64,000 nt of DNA from Sesamum alatum (GCA_034509735.1 JACGWO010000003.1:12462001-12526000), one strand, 5' to 3'; shown: positions 24,291 to 36,617, counted from the first letter of the stretch. A program made the numbers and translations. Notes: generated by a model from the sequence alone, not told the origin.

Positions 24291-26596
24291 TCTATACTAT
24301 ATATAAAAGTGTGAATATCTCATGTGTTTGTTCACCATTGTGAAAAGACATTCATACCCTTACTTAAGTTATCTTTTTAATAATAAATAAAAATTAGTTA
24401 TAAAAGACTAAAAATCTATCAAAAGAAGACTATTTAAGAGTCTTAATACCTCTAAACTACTTGGACAATGAAAAATATATCCTACTAAAAAAAATAGGCT
24501 TTACGTGCCCCCCCCCCCCCCCCCAAAAAAAAAAGGCTAATAATATGTCTACGCGATTAATTTGTTAGATACTTCAAAAATATTATTTATTAGGGCACAA
24601 TATAATTTAAAATGAATAGCATTGGAATAATACATAAAATACTAAACTTCAAAAATTATATATCTATACAATAGTTTATATATAAAGGTATGAACCCACA
24701 AGTGTTTGTTCCCCATTATTGTGAAAAGGCAACTATACCTTTACTTAAGTACTCCTTTTAATAATAAATAAAAATTAGTTATAAAAAATTAAAATGCTAT
24801 AAAGAAAATTAATTATATTAAGAAAGTTTTAATTTATAATATGACACATTAAAATTTAAAATAAACAACACGTGAATAAAATATAAAATACTAATCTAAA
24901 TTTAAATATATATGTATATATATAATAATGAATAAATATCAAAATTTAATAACAAAATAAAATTGATATATGGATCTAATATTATTAAATTAAAATTACT
25001 ATGAAAATTTAACTATTGAGTGAATCACTTAATACTTGATACTTTTAGTATTAGATAATCCTGAATGCTTTACTTTTACATCTATATTTTTATATTAATT
25101 AATAACATAAAAATATTACAACAACAAATGTGATATAAAAAAAATAAGTTGTAACATAATATATTATTGAATAAGAATTGGATTATAACAATAGGTGCAT
25201 ATGAAAATAAGATGAAGAAGTCAAACTAAAAATGTATAGAATTAAAAATTCAATATAAAGGCAAAAATTAAAATTTCATACAATAATTTTTCAAAATTTA
25301 GAAGGTATAAAGCATGTAAATAATGCTTTGATAATATTTAAAAGTTGGTACTGAATATAATTGACATACATTATAGGATCTTACAATACAAATATTGGTA
25401 CTATGGTCCAATTAGATTACATTTTTATAACAATAGTCAATAAATAATTAGTTTGTAATCATTTAGTATCAATAATTAAAAATCAATGACATTAGAAATA
25501 GTTGTAAAAGAAAAAACATATATATTACATACACAGACATAATATAACAAAAAATATAAAAAAAATTAAACAATAGTAAAGAGGCATAATATAACCTACA
25601 AATAAAAATTGATCAATTTTATTAAATGGAATTTCTTCTAAAAACAATCGAAGATAAGGAGCTTCAACTATATTTTTATATCGAATCCACAAGTGTTTGT
25701 TCTCCATTGTGAAAGGACAACTATATCCTTACTTAAGTACTCATTTTAATAATAAATAATAATTAGTTATAATTGAATAAAATTCTATAAAGAAAATAAA
25801 AATATTTAATAGTCCTAATTGCTTCTAAACAACTTAGAGAATGAATAACAAATTCAACTAAAAGAATAAATATGCAAATAATATTTCAATACAATAACTT
25901 TGCTATAAGAAATCTTAATTATATTAAGAAAATTTTAATTTACTATGGAACATTAAAATTGAAAATAAGCTTAATACTTGATGCTATGGAAAATTTTAAT
26001 TTACTATGGAACATTAATATATAAAATACTAATCTAAACTTAAATATATATATATATATATAATAATGAATAAATATCAAAATATAATAACGAAATAAAA
26101 TTTATAGATGGATCTAATATTATTAAATTAAAATTAATTATGAAAATTTAACTATTGAGTGAATCTTTTAATACTTACTATTAAATCTTTTAACTATATC
26201 AAATTAGAATTTCTTCTATCCAAGATAATTATGTTTATCTTAAATATTATTTTAATATTAAATTTTTGAATATCATTATTTTTATTACCATATTAATTTG
26301 TTTGATACATAATAATAAAATAATCATTAGGGAAAATATGAAATACAAAATTTCAATTTTAGAGAATATTTTTTATTCAATAGTACCAATTAAATTTAGA
26401 AAGTGAATTCAAATAATAGAATTGAATAGTTTCCTTATCGATTAAAATAATGGTTATCAATTTATTTGAAAATATAATTGTATAACATTAATGTTTCAAT
26501 GACAAAAATATAAATAATATCATGAAATTAATATAAATGATATATTTACCTCTAAAAATATATATGTACTCGTGCATCGCACGTCGTGCTTCCTAA
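24291..26596 (+). mobile_element. Non-autonomous Helitron (2.3 kb)
   Basis: The 5' end is TCTATACTATATATAAAAGT. The 3' end has a CGTGC-ATC-GCACG hairpin (26571-26583) and CTAA at 26593-26596, nine bases after the hairpin. Flanking A (24290) and T (26597) fit Helitron insertion between A and T. Inside, the 5' terminal region recurs twice more: a block around CACAAGTGTTTGTTC followed by CTTACTTAAG and AATAATAAATAAAAATTAG occurs at about 24310, 24690 and 25690. That suggests nested or tandem copies. A C17 run followed by A10 lies at 24508-24534. No Rep/helicase coding sequence, so it depends on another element. Confidence 0.8.
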
Positions 26597-28201
26597 TTTA
26601 TTTAAATGGTCAATATCATCTTTTAACTGACAATATACTATTATATATATCATCCACTTTCACTTCATCACTTATTTCGTTTTTAATCATATATAGATTT
26701 TTATTTTTAAAATTTGTGTTGCATGTATCAGATTATATGCTGTCGAGTACTTCGTGATATGGTGGTTAGTTCTAAAAATAAAAATTAATTCCTAACTTTA
26801 GACATAATTCAAATTGGACTTCTCAATACTAATACTTTTAATTTGGTATTTTGCGATTTTTAGAAATATTTAACAAAATATATGTGCATTTACATATATT
26901 ACAATTCTTTTCGAAAAGATATTAAACATAAGAAAAATAATATTAAAGTAAATTATATCAGCACTTATGTTAAATTTAATTATACAAATACTCTTAATTT
27001 TTATAAAATTGTGAGTACATCCCCGTCGATGCAATTGTCTCGGGTATGTACTTATAAATTTTTTTGCCCCCGATAAATAAAATCCCAATATAAATTACAA
27101 TTACAACCTAAGGACCTGTACTTTTAATTTAACAAATAACAAAATTATTTGTATAATTAAATATAAATTTAGGGGGTGTCGATCGAATTTATTCTGATAT
27201 TAATTGTAAATCCAACATCAAAAGATTTCTTTTTTCCCGATGAAAGAGAGGTGAATAATTTCAATAAACGAAAAAGCACAACTAAGATTCCGTACACGTC
27301 AAAAGATTTTAACTTTTATGACAAAACTTACAGATAAATATCAATATATAAACTTTAGTACTATTATGTGCAAATCGTTTTAGTTATATTGAGATAAATA
27401 TTATTCTTTAGAAATATTCAGTAAGAATATTTCATTCTTTTGATACATGAGCAGATTGCATAATTTGCATATGTCACAATTTTTTTAAGTAATGAGCGAT
27501 GAACTATTAAATTTGAAAATACAACATTTCTAGATCTATCGGTACCAATACTAAAGCAACTAAAGAAATAATACAAACATAATTCTATAAACTAAACAAC
27601 TCCCTATATTCATAATACTTGAACCCACGATCTTTTGGTTGCGGGACCTCAACTCAACACTTGGGCAAAGATCATCGGTGTATATGTCACAATTTAATCA
27701 GGCATGAATTCTTGTTTGTCTACTAGTCGTCATGGCACGCTATTCTTGCGTGCATATAATAAAAAAAATTATCCTTAAAAATATATTATAAATAAGAGTA
27801 AAATATATAAACTAACACATCACATTAAAAAAAAGAAAAGAAAGAAAAAATTAATTTATAAATTAATATAAATTGAAAAATTGAATAAAATAGTTATCAT
27901 ATCAGTTGTGCGTTATTTTTGGCATTATAAAATATTAATGCAACGATATCATTAATCGCTATTTGCGAGTAAAAAAGGAATTTCTTTTATATAATAGTGT
28001 AGATAGATGTCCCTAACTTGTTCACAGACCTTGGTTTCATCAAAGTTGGAGTGAACATGCTTGAAATTGATTTTTTTTGATGAGTTGTTTGTTTTTTTCT
28101 TTTTTCCTGTTTTTTCGACAAGTAACTAAACTTAAAAACATATTTCAAGTTACCTACGTTTCTTGTTGAGAAAATAAAGTTATAACTGAATTTTTTTAAT
28201 A
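26597..28201. other. AT-rich intergenic DNA
   Basis: No supported gene. Scattered blocks resemble MITE ends. A segment at 27610-27680 looks faintly like a tRNA box B on the minus strand but does not fold. Confidence 0.45.
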
Positions 28202-28210
28202 GTTTATTAT

Positions 28211-28476
28211 TGAAAAAATGCAAACAACCCTCCTTGTGATATTGCAAATGTGCAAATTAACCCCCTACGAAAAATAAAATAGTAATTTACTTCTCTGTGT
28301 TTTTAAAAATAAGTCAATTTACCTCTCCGTATATTTTAAAATGGAGTAATTTACCTCCCTAGACAGGGGGCAAATTCTCCATTTTAAAAAACACAGGGAG
28401 GTAAATAGCAATTTTTTTTATATAATGATAATTTGCTCATTTGTAATATTATAGGGAGGTAAATTGCATTAAACCC
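28211..28476. mobile_element. MITE, 266 bp, with perfect 9 bp target duplication
   Basis: Flanked by GTTTATTAT on both sides (28202-28210 and 28477-28485). The ends TGAAAAAATGCAAACAACCC and, inverted, GGGTTTAATGCAATTTACCT pair. The interior has repeated AATTTACCTC motifs in both orientations. A 9 bp duplication is the Mutator-superfamily hallmark. No coding sequence. Confidence 0.8.
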
Positions 28477-28618
28477 GTTTATTATCATATCAAGAAATTC
28501 AACTTGAATTGGTAAATCGTTTACACTCATATAAAGGAGCTCTTTAAGTAAATTTATAAATAGTTTATACTCGTATAAAAGAGTTTTTAATTTGAATTAG
28601 TAAATAGTTCATACTCAT

Positions 28619-29313
28619 TGTTGACGTTGAAATATTTCGAATAAATACCAATTAAAGCCCAAAAAATTAATTAATAATTGGATTCCAAAATAATAGTCCA
28701 TAATAAATTTGAACTTACCGTAAAAGAAATTAAATTCATATGGCCATATTAAATTTGGGTCTCATGTATTTTTATGGATCAATCCAAAATAAATATAAAT
28801 TTATTATTTTGGGTTGGCTAAAATGGACCAGGTACATATTCAAAGTGCAGTCCATCAGAAGACTAGTCCATGTTAGACCCAACGGTGATCAAACCCAATA
28901 AAAGTGAGCCCAAGCTGCTTAAGCCCTAGTCACGCCTATAAAAAGGGGCCTCCACCTCTCACAAAAGACATACACAAACAACAAATCAGAGAACTCAAGT
29001 CCAAAAGCTCTCTGCTACGATGAAACTCTGCAACCACGAAGGTGCCACGTCTTCCACGGCATTAAATTTTCAAGCATTGATACCAAATTTCATGCTGACA
29101 CGTAGTTCACTCTACAAATTCGGAGGAGATTACACATCAACGTCCAAGAATAAGCTTCAAGCCCGTGGATCAAAATTTGTAAGGAAGAATTAGGGGATTA
29201 TATCCAAATTAGAGATTGTATCCACTTTTCATTTTAAATCAATAAAATCATAAGTCCATATTTGTTTCTTCTCTCGTAATTTTATTTTGCAGACACGAAT
29301 TTTTGTGTGAACA
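28619..29313 (+). repeat. 5' LTR of a gypsy-type retrotransposon (695 bp)
   Basis: Starts TGTTGACGTTGAAATATT and ends ...TGTGTGAACA. A TATA box (CTATAAAAAGGGG, about 28937) lies 380 bases before the end. The next bases (29314 onward, with a CCCCCAGTGGGAC block) are where the primer-binding site should be; I cannot match it to a tRNA with certainty. No 3' LTR is present downstream. Confidence 0.7.
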
Positions 29314-29399
29314 AATTTCTGTCACCCCCAGTGGGACAATCTCTGCCCCTCATCTCTTCCTCCTACATCAAAGTTCAAGTCATCACGTCAAAGCACTCA

Positions 29400-31098
29400 A
29401 TGGCGCCCAAGAAGGATCAAGTCACCGTCAACGCCACTACCGCCGGTCAATCCTCCACTGGGGACAAGATTGTTGACACAACCCCTTCAAACGGTTCAAA
29501 CTCAGCAAGTCCAACCGAGATCAACTCCAAGTCCACGCATTTCGCTATCGTCCCACCACGATAGCCGACACGACTGCAATGGAAGAACAACTAGCATCTA
29601 AAGCCATTGTTAATGTCCAGAAGATCGTCGAGGAAAAAGACCTTCAAATCACCCAATTGATGAGCAACCAAGAGCATATGAACGTTGAAGAAACCAACGA
29701 CAGCCACAAGCATGCCTCATTCTCAAACCATGTTGAAAGCGAGAAGCAAGTGGACAAAGCACCACCGACGCATAACTTCGTGTATAAGTCTACACATTAT
29801 GAAACATCTATTACTACATGGTCTGTTCAACAATTGCAAGAGATGATCCCCAACACCATTAAAGCCCAATACGACAGAATTACCTAAAGCTCGCCCTCAT
29901 ATTCAAAACTTTATACCAAGCGCATCGACGCTTTGAGGATGCCAATGGGATACCTATCGCCAGAACTGCCATAATTCGATGGAAGAGGCAACCCAAAACA
30001 ACATATCATCCATTTCCTCGAGACATGCAACGACATCGGCACTGACGGTGACCTCTTGGTGAAGCAGTTTGTCCGATTGCTTAAAGAGAACCTTTCCATT
30101 GGTATGTCGATCTACAGCTCGAGTTAATTAACAGTTGGGACGAGATGGAGAGGCAATTCCTAAATTGCTTCTACAGCACCCGCCGGATAGTGGGCATGTA
30201 TGAACTTACCAACGCAAGACAGTGGAAGGATGAGCCAGTCATCGACTGTATCAACCATTAGCGCACTCTAAGTCTAAGTTGCAAAGATAAACTTCTAGAG
30301 ACCTCAGTGATAGAAATGTGCATCCAAGGTATGCATTGGGGTCTTGTTTATATCTTGCAGGGATCAAGCCAAGAAGCTTTCAAAAGTTGGCTACCCGCGC
30401 GCATAACATGGAGATAAGCATCGCCAATCACAAACCTAAATTTTCAATTGACTACCAAAAGAAGAAGTCAAAACAGGAGGAAGACTTCGTCATACCTAAT
30501 GTCAAAGAGTCAGTGGCTATCAAAACAACTCATGTCAAATTTCCTCCAAACGAGAGAATTTATGAAAGGCCTCAAAACCAACAAACGCCATGTAATAAAG
30601 GTTGGCTTAATTTGGATGACGAAAAAATGGTGGGCACAAACGTCTCCAGCATCACTTCAACAAATGACTTACATGTTTCGGGAAACGAGGAGAAAGCTCT
30701 ACCACCTCTACCAGCAACGCCACCAAAACTTCGAGACAATCTTGAGCCCATACAAAGGAAGGCCTCTGATGTTGACAGAAGCCCTTCACCCAGGTGGAAT
30801 ATGCTGTTGATGCCAAGCCCCACCTCGACGCTGACGGGATGCAAGAAATAACGCCTTCAAAGATTTCAGTCGGTCAATTCGTCAAGAAGATACACTCCAA
30901 CTTCACTGCGTCAGAAATTAGTGATGAAGAGTTCCACAAATTGATCATCGCTGAAGTACCGACAAGCAGAAGTCATAAGTCAAAGAGGCCACCTTACTCG
31001 CCAGTATTCCCCTGTGGTTGGGTCCGACGACAAAGACAAACAAAGCTCGTCACAAAACCATGTTCCTCCACTATCCAAAGGAATCAAACAACGAAGTA
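29400..31098 (+). pseudogene. Gypsy-type gag polyprotein remnant
   Basis: Plus strand, starting MAPKKDQ at 29400. Stops and frame changes (about 29562, 29885, 29970, 30125, 30165) break it, but successive pieces match the Retrotran_gag domain: YTKRIDALRMPMGYLSPELP, then FDGRGNPKQHIIHFLETCND, LLVKQFVRLL, then RQWKDEPVIDCIN-like and a PRSFQKLATRAHNMEISIA block near 30370-30420. The last part (to 31098) is the variable region before protease. No protease or reverse transcriptase follows; a MITE starts at 31130. Clearly non-functional. Confidence 0.85.
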
Positions 31099-31129
31099 AG
31101 GTGAAATTTATGTTACAAAATTTTATTTA

Positions 31130-31967
31130 GGAAAAGATATTTTCTTAGTCCGCTAACTATGCCAATATTAATTTTAGTTTGGTAACTATGCCAAATTTTT
31201 TTTAAGTCCAATAACTTGCAAAATTATTAAAAAAAAAGTCATCTGGTGGTCGATTTTTGCTTTCTTGGCTGGAAATATTACATGGTATGCCAACTTGGTA
31301 TATTTTTTAGAATTTTTAAGCCTATGTGGACAATTGAAATGAGGTGGATTTTAATTTGAATTATATATATAATTATAATTTATAAAAATAAAAAATTATT
31401 ATTTAAAAGAAATAACCCTTCACCCTCCCCCCACCCCTACGCCCCCCAATCTGGGCGACGGCGTCGCCCAGAGGTGAGGAAGGCACAACACCGTGCTCTC
31501 CTCTGTGGGGGGCGGCGGCGTCGTTGTCGTCCCTGCAGGAAAAAAATAATATATTTCAATTAATTTAATTAAAAATCACTAAAAAATTAAGAAAAAAATA
31601 ATTAATAAAATATATTTAACTAAATAATTATTCAAATTAATTAGTAAAATATAATTTTTATAATCAATTAATATTTTATTTTTTTTAAAAATTACGATAT
31701 TTTAAATAATGGCCAGTCAGTGTGAATGACCATGTGTCATCACACGTGGTTGTACACGTGTATAAGTTGCCGAAAATTAATCAAATACTTGCTACCTAGA
31801 CGTTTTCTAGCTAATTTTTAAAATATTTCCAGAAAATTGAGTAAAAAATCCTAATCGGACTAAATCTCATCAATTTTGCAAGTTACTGGACTTAGAAAAA
31901 AATGAGCTTAGTTAACGGACTAAAATTAATATTAGGCATACTTAGCGACTAAAATAACAATTTTCCC
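31130..31967. mobile_element. Mutator-type MITE, 838 bp
   Basis: Left GGAAAAGATATTTTCTTAGT and inverted right GGGAAAATTGTTATTTTAGT pair for about 90 bases. Flanks TTTTATTTA (31121-31129) and ATTTATTTA (31968-31976) match at 8 of 9. The interior is AT-rich except for a GC-rich block at 31420-31540 that holds an inverted repeat with 10-base arms (31451-31471). No credible coding frame. It lies just after the gypsy gag remnant. Confidence 0.8.
31451..31471. repeat. Short GC-rich palindrome inside the MITE
   Basis: Ten-base arms CTGGGCGACG / CGTCGCCCAG around one central base. The surrounding 120 bases are markedly GC-rich compared with the rest of the element. Confidence 0.9.
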
Positions 31968-32275
31968 ATTTATTTATTAGCTTCTCCAATATGAATTTGA
32001 GTATATTTTTTCCTTTAGTGAATTTTTTTTGTAAATGTTGCTCTATAAAAAATTTAACATAATAATATAGCATATTTATTCCTTTGCAATTTCAATTTTT
32101 TTTATAATTGTTTCTATATCTCAATTTATATTGTTGGTGGCAACGTCATATATGTATGTTTCTTTTTGTGTTTTAATTAAATTAACTTCTTTTCTTCATC
32201 TTTTAAATATTATTTTTTTAACTTATGCGCAATCCATCATGAAGTATTCTTATATTTACTTCAAAATTAATTTTA

Positions 32276-33071
32276 GGGTTAAGTACAGTTACCACCCTGA
32301 AGTATCCACCATACATTAATTACCCCTCTAAAGTATTAAAACCTTAAAAAAAAAATCCTGACCTTCTAACACCTTTAATTTTGAAGTTCAAAAAGTCCAT
32401 TTTACCCTTACAAAAAATTGATTTATAAAAAAAATTAAAGAAAATTGAAAACCACTCTTTTTTAAGTTTTATCTAATTTTACTTTCACTTATTCATCGAG
32501 TTCTTTTTATTTTTATAATTCTAAAGTATTTGGAGCTCATTTTATTTTAGTTTCACTTATTTGTCAAACTAAGTTAAAAATAAATTTATAAATTTAGATA
32601 ATTTTCACATTTATATAATTACAATATATATCTAAATATATATATTAATTATATATTTTCTTATTAGCTCATGACCAGCTCTTTCGGTTTTATTGTATAT
32701 TTATTTAAGTAAATATATAAATATATATATATATATATGCATGTATAAATTTATTTTTAATTTGGTTTGACAAACAAGGGAAACTAAAATAAAATGAGCT
32801 CCAAGTACTCTAGGACAACGAAAATAAAAAAGAGCTTGATGAACAAGTAAAACTAGAATTAGACAAAGTTTCAAGAAAGAGTGGTTTTGGTATTCTAAAA
32901 ATTCCTTTAATTTTTTTTTCAAAAAGCAATTTTAGTAAGAGTAAAATGGACTTTTTGAACTTAAAAATGAAAGGAGTTAGAAGGCCAGGGTTTTTTCTTT
33001 AAGGTTTTAATACTTTAAGAGGGTAATTGATGTAGGGTGAATACTTCAGTGGTGGTAACTATATTTAATCC
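32276..33071. mobile_element. Mutator-type MITE, 796 bp, perfect 9 bp duplication
   Basis: TTAATTTTA flanks both ends (32267-32275 and 33072-33080). Ends GGGTTAAGTACAGTTACCAC and inverted GGATTAAATATAGTTACCAC pair for at least 150 bases, then more loosely inward. The interior is AT-rich and non-coding. Confidence 0.85.
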
Positions 33072-33471
33072 TTAATTTTATAATTAAGATATGTATTTGC
33101 TCTTATTGTTAATTTTGAGTATTTAATTAAACTTTTTTGAATTTTTATTTTTCAATTATCTTTGTTTTCCTTAATATTCCATTGATTTTTTTTCTTTGAT
33201 TAATTATTTTCTATTTAAATATTTACCGTCAGCTATAATAATCTATTCATATAATTATTTTTAAGTTCATAATTTGTTTCAATCAAATAATCTTGATTTC
33301 TCTACTTGATCACCAAATGAATATATATTTTTAATTTAATAATAGTTCACCAACATCTTTCATTTCAATTACAGTTAGAAAAAGTTTACGAAAATCTTGT
33401 TTTTCTTGCCCTCTTCTTCAAGTGCAGAGATGTAGGCTTGAATATTTACTTAAACTAGTTATATATTTTTA

Positions 33472-33768
33472 GGACAAAATGCTTTTTTGATCCCGTAAAA
33501 CTAGGACATTATTTATTTTGGTACCACAACTTAGGTAGGTGACTGTTTTAGTCCCATAAAACACATTTTTCAATTTTTTTGGTCTCAACACATGACATTT
33601 TGGGACCAAAAAAACTAAAAAATGTGTTTTATGAGACTAAAACAACCACCTACATTTGGGACCAAAAAAACTTACAAACATATTTTATGGGACTAAAACA
33701 ACCACCTAACTAAGTTGTGATACCAAAACAAATATTACCCTAATCTTACGGGACCAAAAAAGCACCCT
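33472..33768. mobile_element. Hairpin MITE, 297 bp
   Basis: Left GGACAAAATGCTTTTTTGAT and inverted right AGGGTGCTTTTTTGGTCCCG pair over about 120 bases, so nearly the whole element folds back. Flanks ATATTTTTA (33463-33471) and ATGTTTTTA (33769-33777) match at 8 of 9. Confidence 0.8.
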
Positions 33769-33779
33769 ATGTTTTTATA

Positions 33780-33989
33780 TGTATTAAAGTTATTCGATTT
33801 TTCAAGTTATATGTTCATTAAATTTCATGTTTATTTATTTAAAACTCTATCGAATGGTTATATAGACTAAAAATTCATGTGATATTTTCTCCACTAAATT
33901 TCTTTCATCCATTTTAGTATTTGATAAATTTTACTTATAGTTTCATATTAATTTACATTCTTATGTACCCATTATTTTCTTTTCATAAA

Positions 33990-34021
<32 letters not shown>

Positions 34022-36185
34022 ACATACAATTACATTGTCACTATCATTTATTTTCCAATTTAGAAGTTCATGATAGAAAATTCAACCAGACATACAGAAG
34101 GAATTATTCGTGAAAAAGTAATTTGATCATTTTACAATATATAGGATAATTAATGAACACATACCCAACTACAATTTTTTATTTTTTTTTTATGTATATT
34201 ACGGTTATTATATATGTTTGTAGCGCTTTGATGTTTTTATTGTATATGTATTCTTAAAATTTAGAAGCATAAATTTTTACTTTTTATTAGTTTTAAATAC
34301 TATTAAATTTATTTTTTATGAAAGAAATTAAAAAGTAATACTAATTCTTTTTATTTTTCTTTCATAAACTTGATTACAAAAGTGGTAATTTATTATGAAA
34401 TGTATTTTTTTATAAGAAAAATCCATTTACATTATAGGGCAAATATGATAGTATCTTTTACATCATGTATTTAAATATTAATACTTTTCATTTTACTAAA
34501 AATATATTAATTAAATAAAAAATATACATAGTATTCGAAACTTATAAAATAATTTATTTTAATGTCTCAAGTATGATAATTGGCAATGGTTATTTTCAAT
34601 ATTTTCAGTAAATAAACTTAGTAAGAATTCAATATTAAGTTTTCTATAAATAAATTTGCACTATTATATATAGTAAGTTGTAATTAAAATATATGATATA
34701 GCATTATGTTACTTATGTTTGATGGCGTGCAAAAAATCAAGATTTGTGAGAGTAGGTAGGTTATAGAGATTAAAATTTAGGGTATTAAACTTTTGGTCCT
34801 TATACTTCGGGTCAAAATCAATTTGGTCCTTGAAAATTTTGAAATATGATTTTGGTCTCTAATTAATTGTTATGATTTTGGTCTCTAAAATTTTTGAGGC
34901 ACAATTTTGGGCCATAATCTTTAGAAATTAATTATAATTTTGGTCCATCTAGTTCCCTCCAAACTTAATAGTTTTAATTTTAATGGTTGGACCGAAATAT
35001 CATAATAATTTGTAAAGATTAGGGACCAAAATCGTGCCTAAATTTAGGGGCCCAAATTGATATTGACCCAATGTATGGGGACCAAAAATGTAATTTACTG
35101 TTAAATTTATGAGCAAATTATTTATTTTTATTCTTTGGTCCATCATAAGAAAATTGAACTGACATGAAGATAAAATAAAATTATAGGCAATTAATAAGTA
35201 AAATATCAAGTAAAAATTAGGTTGAAAATTCCACATCATAAAAGAATTTAATTATTCATTAAAAGTAGCTCGATTATCATAAAGTATCTATGAAAATTAA
35301 TGGGCATGAATCCAAGTTATAGAAACTTTATTATGTGCATTATTGCTATTATATGTTATTTCTTATTGTATATTTGTATTGTTAGCATATAATTAGAAAT
35401 ATGTATATATTTCTTTACTTATTTATTAGTTTCAGATTTGCTAATTTTTTTAATGGAGGAAATAAAAGGTGTTACTAATACCTTTTTGTTCTTACTTTCA
35501 GAAAGTTATTAAATGTTCATTTATGATGAATCATATTTTTTTTAGAGGAGTTTATACTACAGGCTAATAGGATAAAATCTTTTAAATAATGTGCTTCAAT
35601 ATATTTTGATTTAACTAAAAATATATTAATTGAATAATAAAATATATAGTATTTGAAATTGATAAAATTATTTTTCTCAATGTGTAAAACTATAATAATA
35701 TTCTATGGTTATTTTCAAAAGGTTTTGTAAATAACTTCATAAAAAATTCAATATTGAGTTTTGTATAAATAAGTTTTCGCTGTTGTATATAGTAAGACAA
35801 TCAATTAAATATGACATATATACCATTATGCAATTAGATCTTATGAAAATATTATTGAATTTATAAATTTTCGTGCATGGCACGGGGTCCATGCCAGTTA
35901 ATTGAATAAGAAAATATATATATATATATATAGTATTTGAAATTGATAAAATTATTTTTCTCAATGTGTGAATTATAATAATGTACTATTGTTATTTTCA
36001 AAAGGTTTTGTAAATAAACTTTATAAAGAATTCAATATTGAGTTTTATATAATTATATTTTCACTGTTGTATATAATAAGACGATCAAGTAAATATGATA
36101 TATATATCATTATGCAATTTAATATTGTAAAATATTATTGAATTTATAAATTTTCATGCATATCATGGTTCCATGCATTGAAAAT
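33780..36185 (+). mobile_element. Helitron-derived array with repeated 3' ends
   Basis: The block 35622-35897 ends with hairpin CGTGC-ATG-GCACG (35872-35884) and CCAG followed by T (35894-35898), a near-match to a Helitron 3' end. An adjacent diverged copy occupies 35898-36185 (shared words: AGTATTTGAAATTGATAAAA, TTTTCAAAAGGTTTTGTAAA), ending in a degraded hairpin. A third, more diverged copy lies at about 34530-34720. No clear 5' end or coding sequence. The left limit is approximate. Confidence 0.55.
34780..35100. mobile_element. MITE, 321 bp, inside the Helitron-like array
   Basis: Left GGGTATTAAACTTTTGGTCC and inverted right CAGTAAATTACATTTTTGGT pair. Flanks TAAAATTTA (34771-34779) and TTAAATTTA (35101-35109) match at 8 of 9. 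Internal TTTTGGTC(C/T) words repeat in both orientations. Confidence 0.75.
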
Positions 36186-36561
36186 TATTGTCTACATTAC
36201 TTAAATATGTATTGTCTATAACAATCATTAATTAATAAAAAAGTGTGACTTGGGTATGGATTGCAATGATCTTTTCAAAGAAATCTTTCAACACACTTGG
36301 TCAAAGGCTGCAGTGCAAAATAACGGTGGTTTTGATTAAAAGAATATAAAAATTACTTTAAGGTCCTTAATTAATAAATAATTACATTTAAGCATAGTAA
36401 AGCCACCCCACTAATGTCACACTCGGTAGTACAGAGAGTCTGCTATTCAACAGGGATTGAAGTGGCCACGTGGCCTCTCCTTCACAAAAAATGGGAATAA
36501 AAACTACAAGAGGTCGCCGTCTTTTAGAGGAATATAACCAAGATATCCTCTTCGGACAAAC

Positions 36562-36569
36562 GAATATTC
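36562..36569 (+). promoter_or_regulatory. P1BS (PHR1-binding) site 1
   Basis: GAATATTC, a perfect palindromic match to GNATATNC, 184 bases before the SPX start codon and about 50 before a TATA box. Confidence 0.75.
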
Positions 36570-36584
36570 CCACCTCAATCCTCC

Positions 36585-36592
36585 GCATATTC
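36585..36592 (+). promoter_or_regulatory. P1BS (PHR1-binding) site 2
   Basis: GCATATTC matches GNATATNC. It is 23 bases (about two DNA turns) downstream of site 1, so both face the same side of the helix. PHR1-type factors bind as dimers and drive SPX genes under low phosphate. Confidence 0.75.
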
Positions 36593-36610
36593 TCTGCTCT
36601 CCATTTCCCT

Positions 36611-36617
36611 TATATAT
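36611..36617 (+). promoter_or_regulatory. TATA box of the SPX gene
   Basis: TATATAT just after the two P1BS sites. Transcription would start at about 36640, giving a 5' UTR of roughly 100 bases. Confidence 0.5.

Noticed and set aside
27605..27680. Possible tRNA or SINE (box-B-like GAACCC with nearby GGG)
   Set aside because: No acceptor stem, no box A at the right distance, no poly-A tail or duplication.
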